NCBI GenBank assembly: GCA_022592445.1
Contig: JABYQR010000004.1
Coordinates: forward strand, 310,001 to 374,000
Direction of reading: 5' to 3'
Source of the DNA: Cytidiella melzeri
Lineage: Eukaryota; Basidiomycota; Agaricomycetes; Polyporales; Irpicaceae
DNA: 64,000 nt
In this document: one piece after another, positions 1 through 14,446 of the stretch
How positions within the stretch are numbered: position 1 is the stretch's first letter
How the letters are laid out: each line of letters starts with the position of its first letter
Notes under the pieces: model-generated
What the model saw: only the letters and a program-made list of their open reading frames with translations
Told to the model about the DNA's origin: nothing
Database searches by the model: none
Position numbers and translations under genes: made by a program

Positions 1-170
1 CAATTCATCAGTTGCGCAAGGTGAGTAGCGTCTTCAGGTCACCTTAAACAAATCCTGACACCAAGCAGGACATGGGCTTCAGGACTAATTCTCGCGACAC
101 TCTCGTACACTGTCCTGGTCAGCCCTATACCATATCACGCTTGCAGATATGTCTCAAGCATTGCTTATAG

Positions 171-1866
171 ATGACTGGCATACTCGGTTTCAAAGCCTAC
201 CGATGCTTGGATAGCTCAAAGTCCATCCTGGTTGTGCTAGGTGTTGTTCGCGCTACGATATTCTCTTTCCTTGCACTGGAGCTCGCCAAGACGGCATCAA
301 CGCGAAGGCTCTCAGGTACGCTCGCCCTTTGATTGTTTTGATGGCCAGCTCCATCTAACGACAGCGTAGGTGGCTGCTCACCAACATTCACGGAAACATC
401 GCTGGGTATCATCCTTCTATTACACGCGGCGGAGTCTGCTTTCATAAGTGGCTGTCGTGCGTTTCTCTTCCTTGTCTTTAAGCTAGTACTGACCAACCGT
501 GCAGTTTTGTGCGCTGTGTGGAAGGCCTCTCGCTCGTCAGCAGTGTGGGGCAGGGTGTCGATATCCGTGTCAGTGAGGGATCTCCAAGATTTCAGAGGAA
601 TAGATGAGTATAAAACGTCCCAAGAAGATCAAGATCGTTACCCGCGTGGTTGGTGGGACTACATTCCTCAAGCTCCTATTGAGGCACAAGTTGACACTCG
701 GAGCCAGGGGGCTGCCAACGAACCCTTCAGGTGGGCACACACAGTTAGTCTTATGCTACATATACAGCTGGGTTCTTCCGCAACTCATGGGTTCTTTCAG
801 AGAGCGTCTTCTGCAGTCAGTTCTCACCTGGCTTCGCGCTCCCACAATGCTGTTATCACTGCGTTGGGCGCGCAACCTATAGCTCCCCATAGCCGAGACC
901 GTATCCGACCCCACGTTCGTTCTACATCCCCTCCTCCGGCCTCGATTAAGAGTCGCTTAAGCAAATACATGCCGCGTATGCAAGTATTCAGAGAAGTGGT
1001 GAAAAACGAGGTGGGGTGTTCTGTTACTCGCTTAATAATCGCCGTTAACTATGATTACAGTTGACTTACTGCGCGTTTGTCACGGTGGTTTGGCTCACCG
1101 TGGCTTTGGTTTCCTTACTCAGCATGAAAGATAAAGTCCCGACGCGCTCCGCCGGGTTGGCCGCTATGACATGTAAGTGCTGCTTGTTTTTGGGTCTAGC
1201 TACCTAACAGGATGGAACGTAGGGATTCTTTTGTGTATCTTCACATTCGGAAGCTTTGGTGAAGTTGTCCGTCGCCACGAGCGCGATGCTATCTTGCAAC
1301 ACCCATCCGCTTGGGATCCTATGTACCGGGCAGAACTCGAAGCTTCTCGGGCCTTTGCAACGGGACAGAGCAGGCGGCCATATTCTCCCGTGAGCGTGCT
1401 TTCTCGGGTTACAACGCGCAGTCCGGGGTCTATGAACCCTTTCTCGGACGCGTACTCAATGCCGAGTGCAGACCATCTAAGTCGGGCGAGCTCGAAGCGC
1501 ACTCTGCGAACCCCAAGGAGAGCACATCACCCCTCTTCCTCAAAGGGTACAAATGCGACACAGACATCGAAACGTCCGGCTTCAGACGCTTCTCTGAAGT
1601 CTGCGTCATCCCTAGGACTCAACGGTCCGTTTGCTGGCGTTATACTGATGCCGCCTGAGCCACTGTTTCGCCAGTCAGCTTTGGAGACTGTACACCCATC
1701 ACCGTTGTCAGATGACTACCTCACATTGGGTTCTCTGTCATCAGCCGACTCTGAGGATACTGCAGCAGACACTCACAGTTTACAACATCTATCAGCGGCG
1801 TCAACAATCGTGGACGTATCGTCAAGCGACTTCGGAAACGTTAGCACTGCGACGCGTCGCGACTAG
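171..1866 (+). CDS. Conserved-looking multi-pass membrane protein, function unknown
   Basis: I do not recognise a named family. Exons that join in frame are 171-315, 370-456 and 505 onward, then 1061-1172 and 1223-1866; the stretch 730-1060 is ambiguous, with one further intron possible. Hydrophobic segments are visible near the N-terminus (SILVVLGVVRATIFSFLALE), in exon 2 (LGIILLLHAAESAFI), in the 1061-1172 exon and at WILLCIFTFGSF, so at least four membrane passes are likely. The last membrane segment is followed by VVRRHERDAILQHPSAW and then a Ser-rich, presumably cytoplasmic tail of about 170 residues. The start at 171 is the first ATG in the open frame, but an exon upstream or outside the window cannot be excluded. 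The acceptor at 1222 was chosen because the nearer one at 1210 would create a stop. Confidence 0.55.
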
Positions 1867-2211
1867 GAGAGCGATGGGTTTGAAATGGTGTTGCACGGCT
1901 TCCTTAGCTGCGTTGAGGGTATCCTTCGTCTCCGCACCATGGTTCACGCTCCATACGTCTGTCAGTGACGATTTCGTAAAATACACTCTGCAGAATCAAT
2001 CGCGATTGCATCTGCATTAGTAGTCTATACAATAATTGCTGTCTATCAGCATGATATCTGCAGCACAATACCCATACTTTCTCACCTGTATTCTAGCCTA
2101 TGTTGAGTACACATACCCGGCGACGTCAAGTTGTGAATCCGAATTTGACTGAAAGTGAATGCGATCAAACCAGCGCTACTTCTACTGTAATATTTCTCGC
2201 ATTCCGCGGTC
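1867..2211. other. Intergenic spacer
   Basis: Spacer between the membrane-protein gene and the RPC37 gene, both on the plus strand. It should hold a terminator and a promoter, but I see no clear TATA box or other defined element. Confidence 0.5.
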
Positions 2212-3175
2212 ATGAACGACGAAGAAGATCGGCTTGTCTCAGTACTGCCCATCCTTTACAGCAACAAACTCTCGCCAAATCTTCACTTGCATCAGTTTCC
2301 GCTCCTTACGCGACCTCTGCAAGTTCCTCCTTCAGCCGCCGCGAGTGGTAAACGGATACGAGCACGCCTCAAACCGAAGATCAATCGCTTCGAAATACAC
2401 GTACCTGTCGACACTCGTCCCGAAGTATGGAACGCCGAGAGGTCAAAAGAGCTTGGAACTGCGCGTGTTGAAGATGACAAGGAAAAGAATCAGGAGCAGA
2501 AGCAGAAGCATAGAGAAGGAGAAGAACCACGGTTGAGCGAAACTCGACTGAAGAGTGAACAGCTTCCTCAGACCGGGTCATATGTTTTGGGTGTGATTCG
2601 TGACAGTGAGATTGCTCTCCAATATCTAAAGGCGTTATACGTTACTTATGTCATGATTAGAAAAGCTGTTTCTGCACCCAATAAACGAGATGCACCAGCT
2701 GCGACCCACGCTGACTTACATGGACATCCTCACTCGAAAATCGAAACGTCGGTCGGGTGGTGACTCGGACGATGATTCAGACGACGGCCCACCTCCAGAC
2801 CCAGATGATCCTGTGGCCCCTCCTGCAGCACCCAAGAAGGAGAAGAAGTCAGCCGGAGAAGCGAAAGAAGTGCAGGTGTCTGTACGGAAAAGTGGGGATG
2901 ACAAGAGCATGCAGCTGGGGGGTGGGCTGACAGCGATGAGGAGGGAGCTATTGACGGCGATTCGCGCGGAGGAGGATGAACAATGGGAGGACTACGAGTA
3001 TTGCGATGGCGAAGTGAGTGCTCTCGTTGACATAGTTCGTCAGGGTTCTTAAGGAGTCAACCTATAGGCAGCTGAGTCAAACGAGGCTTTTGAAGCTGTG
3101 TTCTGTCAAAGCGAAGAGGAGCTGCAGTGTAAAACAGATATTACTGCCATGTTGAAGGGAATCAAAGGACTATGA
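2212..3175 (+). CDS. RPC37: DNA-directed RNA polymerase III subunit RPC5/RPC37
   Basis: Exons 2212-2590, 2661-3013 and 3068-3175 give 279 aa, about the length of yeast Rpc37. In that family the protein pairs with Rpc53 and acts in Pol III initiation and termination in the nucleus. Visible family features are an acidic start followed by a VSVLPILYSN and HQFPLLTRPL block, then LHPINEMHQLRPTLTYMD, which is the conserved RPC5 core. A highly acidic linker (GGDSDDDSDDG) follows, and the C-terminus is a short helical end with EEDEQWEDYEY. The first intron donor was placed at 2591 rather than 2577 because only that choice restores the core frame. Nothing looks broken. Confidence 0.85.
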
Positions 3176-3667
3176 CTCGGCGAGTATGATTCTGCAAGCA
3201 TTCTTACCGATGTTGCTGACCGTCGATTGCTTTCCAGTGAGATCTGTACTCTAAGCTATAGGATCAATGCGACCTTATTTCTGACGATGTGTTGGCCGGC
3301 CAGCAGCCAAACTTGGCTTCTTGGTAATTTATGCAAGCCACTGGCAGTGGTTGGCAGTGCCCATCTTTGAATAGCGCGACAGACACGGTTTCCAACATGT
3401 GACGTTCTGCCAACTTCCGTTCATGCTCATTCTACGCTCGTGTGTGTAGGTACGCAAATGCGTTGCTAAAGGAAACAATCCGCGACGCCGGTATAGCAAC
3501 TCGGAAATGTGAGCTGTAGTAGAAGGCTTGCGCCACCAAGGGAGATCCTTCCAGTAAAGGCAAGTACATGGCACGTGCACACGTGACTGGAGAGCAGCGA
3601 CATTCACGTCCTTGTCTGTCTCAGAGTCGCGATTCACCTCGTATGCCCGACTTATCTCTCCCCAAAA
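3176..3667. other. Intergenic spacer
   Basis: Nearly 500 bp between RPC37 and the next plus-strand gene. I see no supported coding exon. The minus-strand open frame at 3329-3637 has no recognisable composition. Confidence 0.4.
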
Positions 3668-6600
3668 ATGATCTCCAAAAATTTGTCTGACAGTGACACT
3701 GAATACGGCACAGAACCCTCGCAGGAGAACATTCCGGACGACCTCCTTCGTCCTCGATCAACTTGGAATACCGGCCGCAGCGAATCTATTGAGCCCTCCA
3801 GTATAGAATTAGCTGAGCTGATAGGAAATGCATACAATGCTGTTCAAGCCGTTCGTGAGCTCGATATCTCACGGGTGGGAAAGGTGAAGTCATAAGTCTC
3901 ACGTGTTTACTCATGCTGAACACAATTAAGGACCCTGCTGTACTCGAACTGATTCATCGCGTCTCAGGTGCCATCGCTTTATTGTTAGACTACGTGATAC
4001 GTTGTCCAAGGCATGTCTGCGGAGACTTGGGTGTACTAGATGTATTTCGCGAACTATGTGAGTTCATATATGCGTCAGTCCGTGTGCATATACTCACTCT
4101 CCTTGTCACCGTGATAGCCCAGATCGGGCTGTTGGAGAAAATTTTCGCTATGCGATTGTGTTTTCACAAGCTAGCAACGCGAGAGGCCGTTGGACAGAAT
4201 ATGGCGGTGGTATGCTGGGTTGACAGTATTCTTGCAAAGATGGGCGAAGCGGCGCAATGCGTTTTCAGCAGCGATGGCCATGCGTTTTTGCCCTCATCAT
4301 CACTAGATGCTACTCCATCGCGTTATCGAACGCTTTCAGAACACCGAGAAGAGCGTGCTCTTCAAGCTGCTCTACAGCTTCCTCGTATGTCCTGCTCAAG
4401 AATGATCGTGGCTGGGGATTACTAATGCACATAACATTTGAACGCAGACACACTACCTCAAGTCATGAGTACCATAGGATCAACACATGCATCTGCAGCT
4501 GCTATTCGCTTGGCCGTACGCATCATGTTTTCCGCAATAATCTTACAGTCTCCCGTAGGAGTCAATAGGCTTTGGCCATTTCCGTGGTAGGTTCCGCAGA
4601 CGCCGCACATATATGTTACTCACAAGAACCCACAGTGCCCACAGTACTCTTCAAACCTTCATCTGCGAGCGCGGGTTGGACATAGCGTTGCCGGACCACG
4701 ATGTCCAGGCGCTCGAAGACAGGACCACAATTGCTATGGCTATCTCCATGTTTGCGGTATGTACTTCAATTCAAAGGAGTTCACTAGAAACTCTCGCTGA
4801 TTTACATAGACATTTGACTGTTCGGAGTTGGACCAATCCCCTTCACCTTTTCGTCCACATATGCTGGCAACGGTGTTGAGGCAGATTGAGTGTGTGCTTG
4901 TATGCAGCGAGACTGAAAGTCAGTCACTAACCTCTGCAGAACCTTTGCGCCATCTCGACCCGGCTCAGAAGGTGCTCATCTGTTGGGGCATGGTTGTTCC
5001 TTGGTGCTGGGTTGCTTGGAGCGACGAGCGAATTGTCGATTACAACGTAATTCAGTTATTGGTGCGTTGATAGCATACATGACGAATTATGCTGTGATGA
5101 CGATTCCGTAAACGTGAAAAGACAACGACATGGCTCTTTCATTTAGGTGATTTCGCTCAAGTAGAAAGAACCTGGGAGGAGCAACTCGAATTGTGTATGG
5201 CGCATGACCCAGTGGCTGCTTTCTCGTTTCTATTAGTAAGGTCGCTATTTGCCGCTCTGTGTAATTGACTGATGGTAAACTATGTAGACTCTCATCCGCC
5301 GTACGAGTGAAACGCTACTCGAACTTGGGCCGTCCTCTAATCGAATCAGCCTTGCTGCACTGCAAGTGTTGTTCAGGTGCTGCTGGGGTATCAAGGAACT
5401 GCTCGGCGTATTTGACGTAGCCCAGGAACCACTCATCCGCCAAGGAGCAAGTATTCTGTGCATATTATTTGCTCTTCTTCAGCACTCTAGCGAGGAGCTT
5501 GCTGGTAAGCTCAAGTATTCACCTGTAGTGTAGCCGGTGCTGAGTACTATCAAGTCAAAGACTGTATCGTTGCAGCCCTAACTCACGTACAGCCGGGTAT
5601 ACTGCTTGATGCATTACATGAAATGGTAGAAGACCTGAAGCTGGGAGCAAAAACGAGATTAGACGCAAGTGAGTTGCTGTGTTCAAGTATCCTACACGAA
5701 TCGTTAAAACAGAATACCAGATGCAAGTGCGATTAATTGGTACTACACAATCCCTTATGGTCTGTATGAGTGGGCTACTGAACCTCGCTCCGTCCCATAC
5801 AGCAAGTTGGTCAAAAACATTAGGTCGAAACACGCTGCGCTCGAAACTGCGGACATCCACAATTTGCAGCAAATTTTCCAATTGATCACTCTGGTGTGGC
5901 AAGTTGATGGTTCCATAGATGCACTCTTCAACCGAAAGACCGTAGCTTCTCTGTTTCGCAATGCCCTCAGCAGGCTATCGTTCATCAGTCAATGCGACTC
6001 CGTTTTGGTGGACGGTTCGACGTATGCTGACAGTTTCAGCAGTGAACTGGACATCTTGTACCCTCTTTTGACTACACTGGCTGCTATGGAACTTGCACGG
6101 CGTAGAAGCCCAGCTGTTTCTGACTTTGGCGTTGGTCGACTGAGGGAAATGCGTCTCGCTTGGGAAGTAGCAGTGAGCGAGGTGGACCCCGATGATGTTG
6201 TGATGATGGGCGAGTAACTCTCGAGAATACACTACTCCGCGCTAATCTCAGTTCTTGAAAACCGTAATAGCTACCTTCTCATCGTTCGTCGTAGCAGCTG
6301 CAGAAGGCGAGCGGGAGTGCATCAATACGCTTAAGGGAGCTGCTGCTTGGGATATCCTGCGGGACTATGTTCTCCTTGTGGCGCAGGGTCAATCCCTTGG
6401 TACACCTGATGAACTACTGTCCTTCGCGATCTGTCCTACGGTATTTGAGGCGATGGGTGTACTCATAGAAGCTGTGCCTGGCATAAGTGAGTTACTCTTT
6501 CCAAGAGAGCTGCGTTAGGAGGTTAATCAACCGTTTCAGTTCCATACATAACAACATCTCCCTGGACTCAATCTCTCTGCCAGTGCCTTACCGAGTTTCC

Positions 6601-6883
6601 TGCTGCCGTCAGTACCAAGACGGATAATTACCAGGGTGCCATAAAGGAAGCCTTGAAACCTCTGTCGCTACACCTCAAACAGCAGGTATGTTGTTGCATC
6701 TGGCTGTATCTGCGGTTGTTGTGGTGCTGATCGATCTGGCAGGTCGCCAAGCATATGCCATCTTCTCAATCTCAGCCGCGGATGGAAGCACAGAGTCAAC
6801 CTACACGCAGCACTTCGCTGCGCCACATTTATTACTGGCCTCAAGATTGTGACCTTAGCTTGAGCATATTGTTGTTAGCATGA
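3668..6883 (+). CDS. Large unrecognised multi-exon protein, probably helical-repeat type
   Basis: I do not recognise this protein. The N-terminal exon (from 3668) is acidic and Ser-rich. Later exons are rich in Leu/Ala/Arg helices, for example VMLLHRVIERFQNTEKSVLF after an intron at 4211-4305, TFICERGLDIALPDHDVQAL near 4640-4740, ISLAALQVLFRCCWGIKELL near 5340-5400 and LQQIFQLITLVWQVDGSIDA near 5860-5920. This pattern suggests an alpha-solenoid (ARM/HEAT-like) scaffold. The end is inferred from an exon reading into a stop at 6881-6883 after an intron that ends at 6743. Several middle exons (4385-4640 and 4870-5160) have competing frames. Gene limits are moderately supported, the exact protein is not. 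Confidence 0.45.
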
Positions 6884-7267
6884 TGTTTGTAGATTGTTAA
6901 CCACTGCAGCTAGCTCAGATGATTGCGAGTTTGACGGGTATATTACCCCGCACGGCGCAATTGAAACTGTGTGAAGACAGCGTTACAGATTTGGCTGACC
7001 GTTGAGAGCATGTCGTCTTGCGATGCGACGATCTCTACTGATGACAGGCACCGTACGGGTTTCACTGACTTCGCTCAGGCTCAGAGTCTCAGGCGCGTCG
7101 CGATCGAACTCGAGCACGCCGAACGTGGACGCCACGTGATCGCGGCGAGGAAGTTGAAGTTGGACAGTTCAGGTCGTTCGCCACTAACAACTCGCATCGA
7201 CACTCCTGGTTTATCTGCCTACCCTCGTTCAATATTTCCGTAGCGTAAACCATTTTTTCAGATCATA
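6884..7267. other. Intergenic spacer
   Basis: Spacer before the LIM-protein gene. A 90-codon plus-strand open frame at 6971-7243 crosses it, but it has no family resemblance and no flanking splice sites that would join it to either neighbour, so I treat it as non-coding leader or promoter. Confidence 0.4.
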
Positions 7268-10200
7268 ATGGGGTTCTGCAGGAGATGTGGTGATATAGTG
7301 TTCGGACCACGGTGTAAATGTGGTGGCTCTGCAGTTGGTGCGCATTTTGATCATGATTACTTTTCGCTGTGCTCAAGCGCATATTCTCACAGCGCCGGTT
7401 GTAAACTGGTCTGTGGGTGAAGATACCTCTAAACAAGACCGATGGTCAAAGACTTATGTGGCCAAACAAGATACTGGCAACAACCCAATACAGCCCTCAT
7501 TCACGGGTTCGAATTACACACCGAAGCGTTTCCCTCGACCAGCAAGCACGGGTAATGCAGCACCGATATCCCTGAATTCGCAAGTTTCCGCACATATACG
7601 CTCCACCACCTCCTCACGCCCATCTTCGCCGCTGAAGTATTCCAACACTGGAATCGGCTCACAGTCAGATGAAGCAAAAGCCGAAGAAGGCATCTTGCCC
7701 AACCCTCACAGCTCTGACCTTGCGAAGGTGTACGGCTCGGTGCTACAACCAAAGGAGACACTATCTTCGTTCACCTGTGCCATATGTTTAACGCCCTTCC
7801 CACCTGATGCCACCATATATCCTGACCCCTCGAATGTCAGTGCGTCCGGAGTCGATACGAGCTCCAGCCAGGCCAGCACCCGATTTCTATGTCGCCCTTG
7901 CTTTACGGCAAATGGGGGCTCGAGAGGGGACTGTGATAGTTGTCACCGTCCAGTCCTCATTCTGAAATCTGAAGGCGGGTTCGTCGAGAACAATGCACGT
8001 GTTTGGCACAAGAAATGTTTCGACTGCGATGGATGCGGCAAGAACATCGGCGACCAACCTATGGTAGATTTACTGGGCAGGCCGAGCTGCACAGATTGCT
8101 TCGACTCGTGTTTGAAGCGTCCTAAGCGGGAGGATGCCTTGCGATCTCCAAGACGCGGTATCGACGACGCGGTGAACAATCTGGGAGGGACAAAAAAGAA
8201 CCAGAGGGAAGGTAGTCCCGCCCTTGAGGAGTTAGAGTCGCGTTTAGGAATAGCCAAAAGCGCGCCAAGCACCTCATCTACTGCTTCTCCTGTGGGCCGT
8301 TTGAACCGCACTTCGTTCACAACTTCCACCAAAGACTCGCCAAAGAGCTGGCAATCTTCTAGCTACTCGAGCAGTAGTGACCGCCCGCGCACGAACTCTG
8401 CCGCATCTACTAGTCGTTATTCCCCATCGAGCACCCCCTCCAGGTATTTGATTCATGATCTTACGTTAGCGCACGCTGTGCTTACGTTCTACTCAGGCAT
8501 GCAACGGAGCTATCTACTCCTCAAAAGGATTTTGCACGGGCATCAGATAATTCTACATCTAATCGGTCTCCCTACCAGAATACACGCACTTCAGGTGTCA
8601 TGGATAATCCGAGTGGAAGCCCCACAAGCACTAGTAGCCCCCGCACCAGCATTGTTGGGTTGACGGAACAACCCACAGATGATGCCATTGAAGAAATGAA
8701 ACGAAGATTTTTGTCAGGCAACGGTTCGCCTGCAGTCACTCCTCAGAAATCCTCAAGTTCGAACAACAGCACGCCTAGGAGGAGATCGAGATCAAGGAGT
8801 CGACCGCGCTCAAGCGTTGGTGGTGACACCTCTACGGCGGGAACACCGACGCGCAAGAAAGACAGGGAAGGTGTCGTATCCGACGCTAGCTCTCCGACCC
8901 GATTGCAATATCAAAGGACCGGCGAGACTACAACCGATCTCAGTGTGGACACGGACGCCGGACTTGACATCGCACAGGATACGTACAGGATTTTGCCAGA
9001 CAGGACAGGAGAATCCACACTGCCCTTACGCATTCGACGAACCAACACTGGTACGACTGCCACTAGTTTAGGTCGTGACATCACTGGCTCGACAACTTTC
9101 CTTTCCGAGCATAGAACGGGAGACACTGAGTACGTGACGGCAAACGAAACGGGTGGGACATATCGCGCTCTTGATTCACAGCGCACGGGTGACGTAGTGA
9201 AACCACAGAGAACAGACGAACGGATTGGTAGGCAGCATACTGGCGAAGGCCGTATACGCAGGCAGCGAACCGGGGATGCAAGTACCGCTACAGTCAGACG
9301 TCGAGATTATACTGAAGAGTCCGCGAGCAACGATTTCGGCTTACGCAAGGAGCGTACTGGTGATGCTGAGGTCGAGTCACTGCTGGGCCCGATAGCGTCG
9401 ATGACAACCGGAGACCTCATTGACTTATCACCCTTACCGGAGCCCGTAGCGTCCCTATCCCGTATCCCACAACTTGTAGGGTCCCGCGTTACTGCGCGTG
9501 GTGGCGGTGACTATCGTTCGAGCCTAGAAATCGGTTTCAGGACAAGCAGTTCTTCGGCTTCATCCCTAACATCGTCCGGTTATGAATCTTCCGCGTCCTC
9601 CATTCCAGACTTCGCAAGCGACTTGTCCGATACCACCTCGACTCGGTCCACTGGACCTTTAACCCCGCCTTCTGTCAGCCCGCCGAGCAAGAGTACTGGC
9701 AAAGCGAGCGAGGCGTACAAATATGGCTCAGGAGCCCGTAACGTTACGCCAACGCCTCGGTCTAGGGCCAGGTCAGTTGGGCACGGACTAGGGATTTCCA
9801 CCGCGGAACTTCACGATGAACGATGCGCGAAATGCCAGCTGCCGCTCTTCAGCGTTAAGCATGGTGGCAAGTTCGTCACTGTCCCGGAGGAGCCGACGAG
9901 TACAGGTGCCGCTCCAAAGAGATACCACGCAGCGTGCTTCACCTGCAAGGTGTGCGGAGAGATCTTCGACGAGAAGGAAGGCGGTCATGCGGTGTTTGTC
10001 CGAGTCGAAGAAGGAGCTTGCCACATTCACGTAAGTTGGATCTGTTTTCTGACTTCTCCGCTGAAGCTTGTAAACAGTGCGCCCCTCCTGAAAAAATCAC
10101 TCTTCGTAAGAATGCTGCTAGTGCCATCCCGAAAGCCTCCAAAATCCCCTTGGCAGCTTCGTCTACGGGCAACTCGAGTCCACCGGCTACAGCCAGGACA

Positions 10201-10955
10201 ACTGCCTATTACTCTTCGTCCAGCCGGTATGAACCTCCACCTCCCACTGCTCCGCCCACCACCACGTTCCCCACATCACAACCACGTTTCGGGGGTTCCT
10301 CATCTTGCCCAGGGTGCATGAAAGCTGTGTCGCCGATGGAAAGAGGAGTCGTGTCTGGTCCTCAGGGCTCCAAGTGGCACGGAGGCTGCTTAATATGCGG
10401 AGGTCCGCAGGCGAAGAGTAGGAGGAGGGAGGCCGGTAGGGCAGGATGCGGTAAGAAGCTGGACAGCGCTGCGAAGGTAGACGCGGAGGGCAGCGTCTGG
10501 TGTCGCGAATGTCTCGTAAGTCTTCATAATCACTTGCTGAATGTTACGGCTGGCTGAATGGCTACTCCCAGCTGTTGTTGCCACCTCATATTCGTCAAGC
10601 TTCTCCTCTCAAGTCACCTATATCACCAATGGGCACAGGCAGTCGTCCGTTTAGTATGGTAGCCCCGCAGTCCACGGGGATGACGCTCGCCCGTCAGTTT
10701 ACGGGCCTTGGAGGGGGAGGTGACGGTGACGTGCTTCGGCAACTGACTGGCGGCGGATTGAGCCCTACTAGACAACTAGCGTCCAGCCCTACGAAGATGT
10801 TTGACGGGCCTCGTCCGGGCGCTGGTCGTTATCCCAGGCCAAAGTCCGTCACTGGCATTCGTAGTACGGGGGGCGGAGAGGGTAGAGGGATGTTTCTTGT
10901 CAGGCAGTTGACTGGCGGGAGCAGTAGTTTTAGTGGAAACGATTATGGACTTTGA
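7268..10955 (+). CDS. LIM-domain protein, paxillin-like, with RTG-type short repeats
   Basis: Exons 7268-7337, 7393-8443, 8497-10030, 10078-10515 and 10572-10955 join in frame to 1158 aa. The N-terminus has a compact cysteine motif (CRRCGDIV then CKCGG). LIM zinc-binding modules lie near residues 150-263 (CDSCHRPV, HKKCFDCDGCGK, CTDCF), 815-890 (CAKCQLPL, HAACFTCKVCG) and 960-1035 (CPGCMKAV, CGKKL, WCREC). LIM modules bind partner proteins. In fungi such proteins (Pxl1 class) act at the cell cortex, septum and polarity sites, so a cytoskeletal adaptor role is inferred. Between LIM 1 and LIM 2 (about residues 513-681) lies a run of dispersed RTGE/RTGD motifs, and the C-terminus has related RQFTG and RQLTGG motifs. 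The linkers are Ser/Thr/Pro/Arg-rich and probably disordered. The 7268 start places the Cys motif in frame through a 55-bp intron. Confidence 0.8.
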
Positions 10956-11281
10956 AGCTTTTTGGACGGACTTTACGAGGTTCAGACGGATACAAAGGAC
11001 AGAGGCCAACTAGGCTGCATATTGGCTCTTTGAAGCGTTGTACAACGGTGTACACTACTAGACTTGTTGCAGCAAAGATGTTTGTTGTCACGCGTAACAA
11101 AGGATGTCACAAAGATCTCTTTAGATTTTCCAGCGTCAAGATCAATTAGCAGACAATCGTCTTTCAAAGCTGTAAGCAGTACTTGAGCTCGAGCCGAACA
11201 CTGCGCCTTTCTATCCACACGACCAACACTTCAAGAACCCTAAAATTTTGGCTCGTCTTTGGCACTCACAATTACATCGGC
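10956..11281. other. Intergenic spacer
   Basis: Plus-strand spacer between the LIM gene stop and the RIO2 start. I see no gene and no distinctive regulatory motif. Confidence 0.4.
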
Positions 11282-13398
<2,117 letters not shown>

Positions 13399-14446
13399 CC
13401 TGCGATGGAAGCGAAAAGAGTCTTGATTCAATCAAGGCAAAAACAGGTTTGTGTTGGAGAGTCGTCGCATAACGCTTTTTTAATGTACATGTCCTGGTTG
13501 TGCTCACTGTATCCTCAGAATAGTACCTGTGGTTCAAAAAACGCAACATCATCTGTATGTCAAGGCGTGTACAGGCGTTGGGAGCGTCGGTTATGGTGAA
13601 CGCTGTGAAGTCGACGATGCTAATGGACGAGAGATACAGTGACGTTATGTAATCGTGTGATTGCGCGATTTCCATTAACGCTCAACGCGTAGAAAGGTGG
13701 CCAGGCCACAGCGGGAACTACCTTTTGGAGGCCTTGCGCGAGCGTCTGGAAGATGTCTCTGGTGCAGTCCAAGACACGTAACTAGTTGTTACATACCAAA
13801 CAGTGATAGCGGCGGCCAATGACCTAGTGATACTATTGGGGTATCGGGTCAAGCTGCAACGCAGCGTTAGCAAATTATTATAACAGAAGGTGTAGTAACG
13901 CGGTCACGTGTTGTCAACGGAACGCGTCGCTGCAACGCGTTCAGACGCGTGAGTCATCTCATCTGATCATTGACATCTAAAGCATACACCTCAAAGCACG
14001 TCTGGAGAACTTGAATTCCTCAAAAAGAACTCGCGACCGGCGAAAAGAACTGAAAAACTGCAGGTGAGCCGGCAGAAATTCGCTCGAGCCCTTAGAAGCA
14101 CAAGAACAAGAAAAAAAATGGTAGCAACTTCCCTACGTGTCTTCCTGCCAATTCGGTGATTGCTGCACCCAATCGTCTTCCCTGTTGTAAGAGTCAGCTG
14201 CAGATATCCTGCACATGTATTCCGTGTGGTGTCAACTGTAATATATATTTTCCTGCGCCAAGTTTAATGTTTCTAGAGACTAAGGCATGTGCCGGTTAAC
14301 GTTGTGCGCAGATGAAGTTGGCAGCGTCCATGTACTAAGGGGAGAGTGTGAGACATTTGCAGATAAACGGTAATAGAGTGTTTGTTCTTGGAGGGTCCAG
14401 ATCAATGTAATTGAAGGACGGTGCTGATCAACTTGTTCCCGTCTGG
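13399..14446. other. Convergent intergenic region without a recognised gene
   Basis: About 1 kb between the 3' ends of RIO2 (+) and the RNase H gene (-). No convincing exon. It carries the first copy of an ACGCGT/CACGTG-containing element (about 13895-14130) related to one at 15380-15590, followed by a short ATG frame of 14 codons incl. stop at 14118 (begins MVATSL). Confidence 0.45.
13895..14130 (+). repeat. Diverged direct repeat, copy A, with ACGCGT and CACGTG boxes
   Basis: Starts with TAACGCGGTCACGTG, then holds three ACGCGT hexamers within 40 bp and GCGTGAGTCATC. Further on are GTGAGCCGGCAGAAATTCG, CTCGAGC and an A-rich stretch leading to an ATG. The same elements in the same order recur about 1485 bp downstream. 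Similarity is patchy with indels, so this is an old duplication or a shared promoter architecture. Confidence 0.5.
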
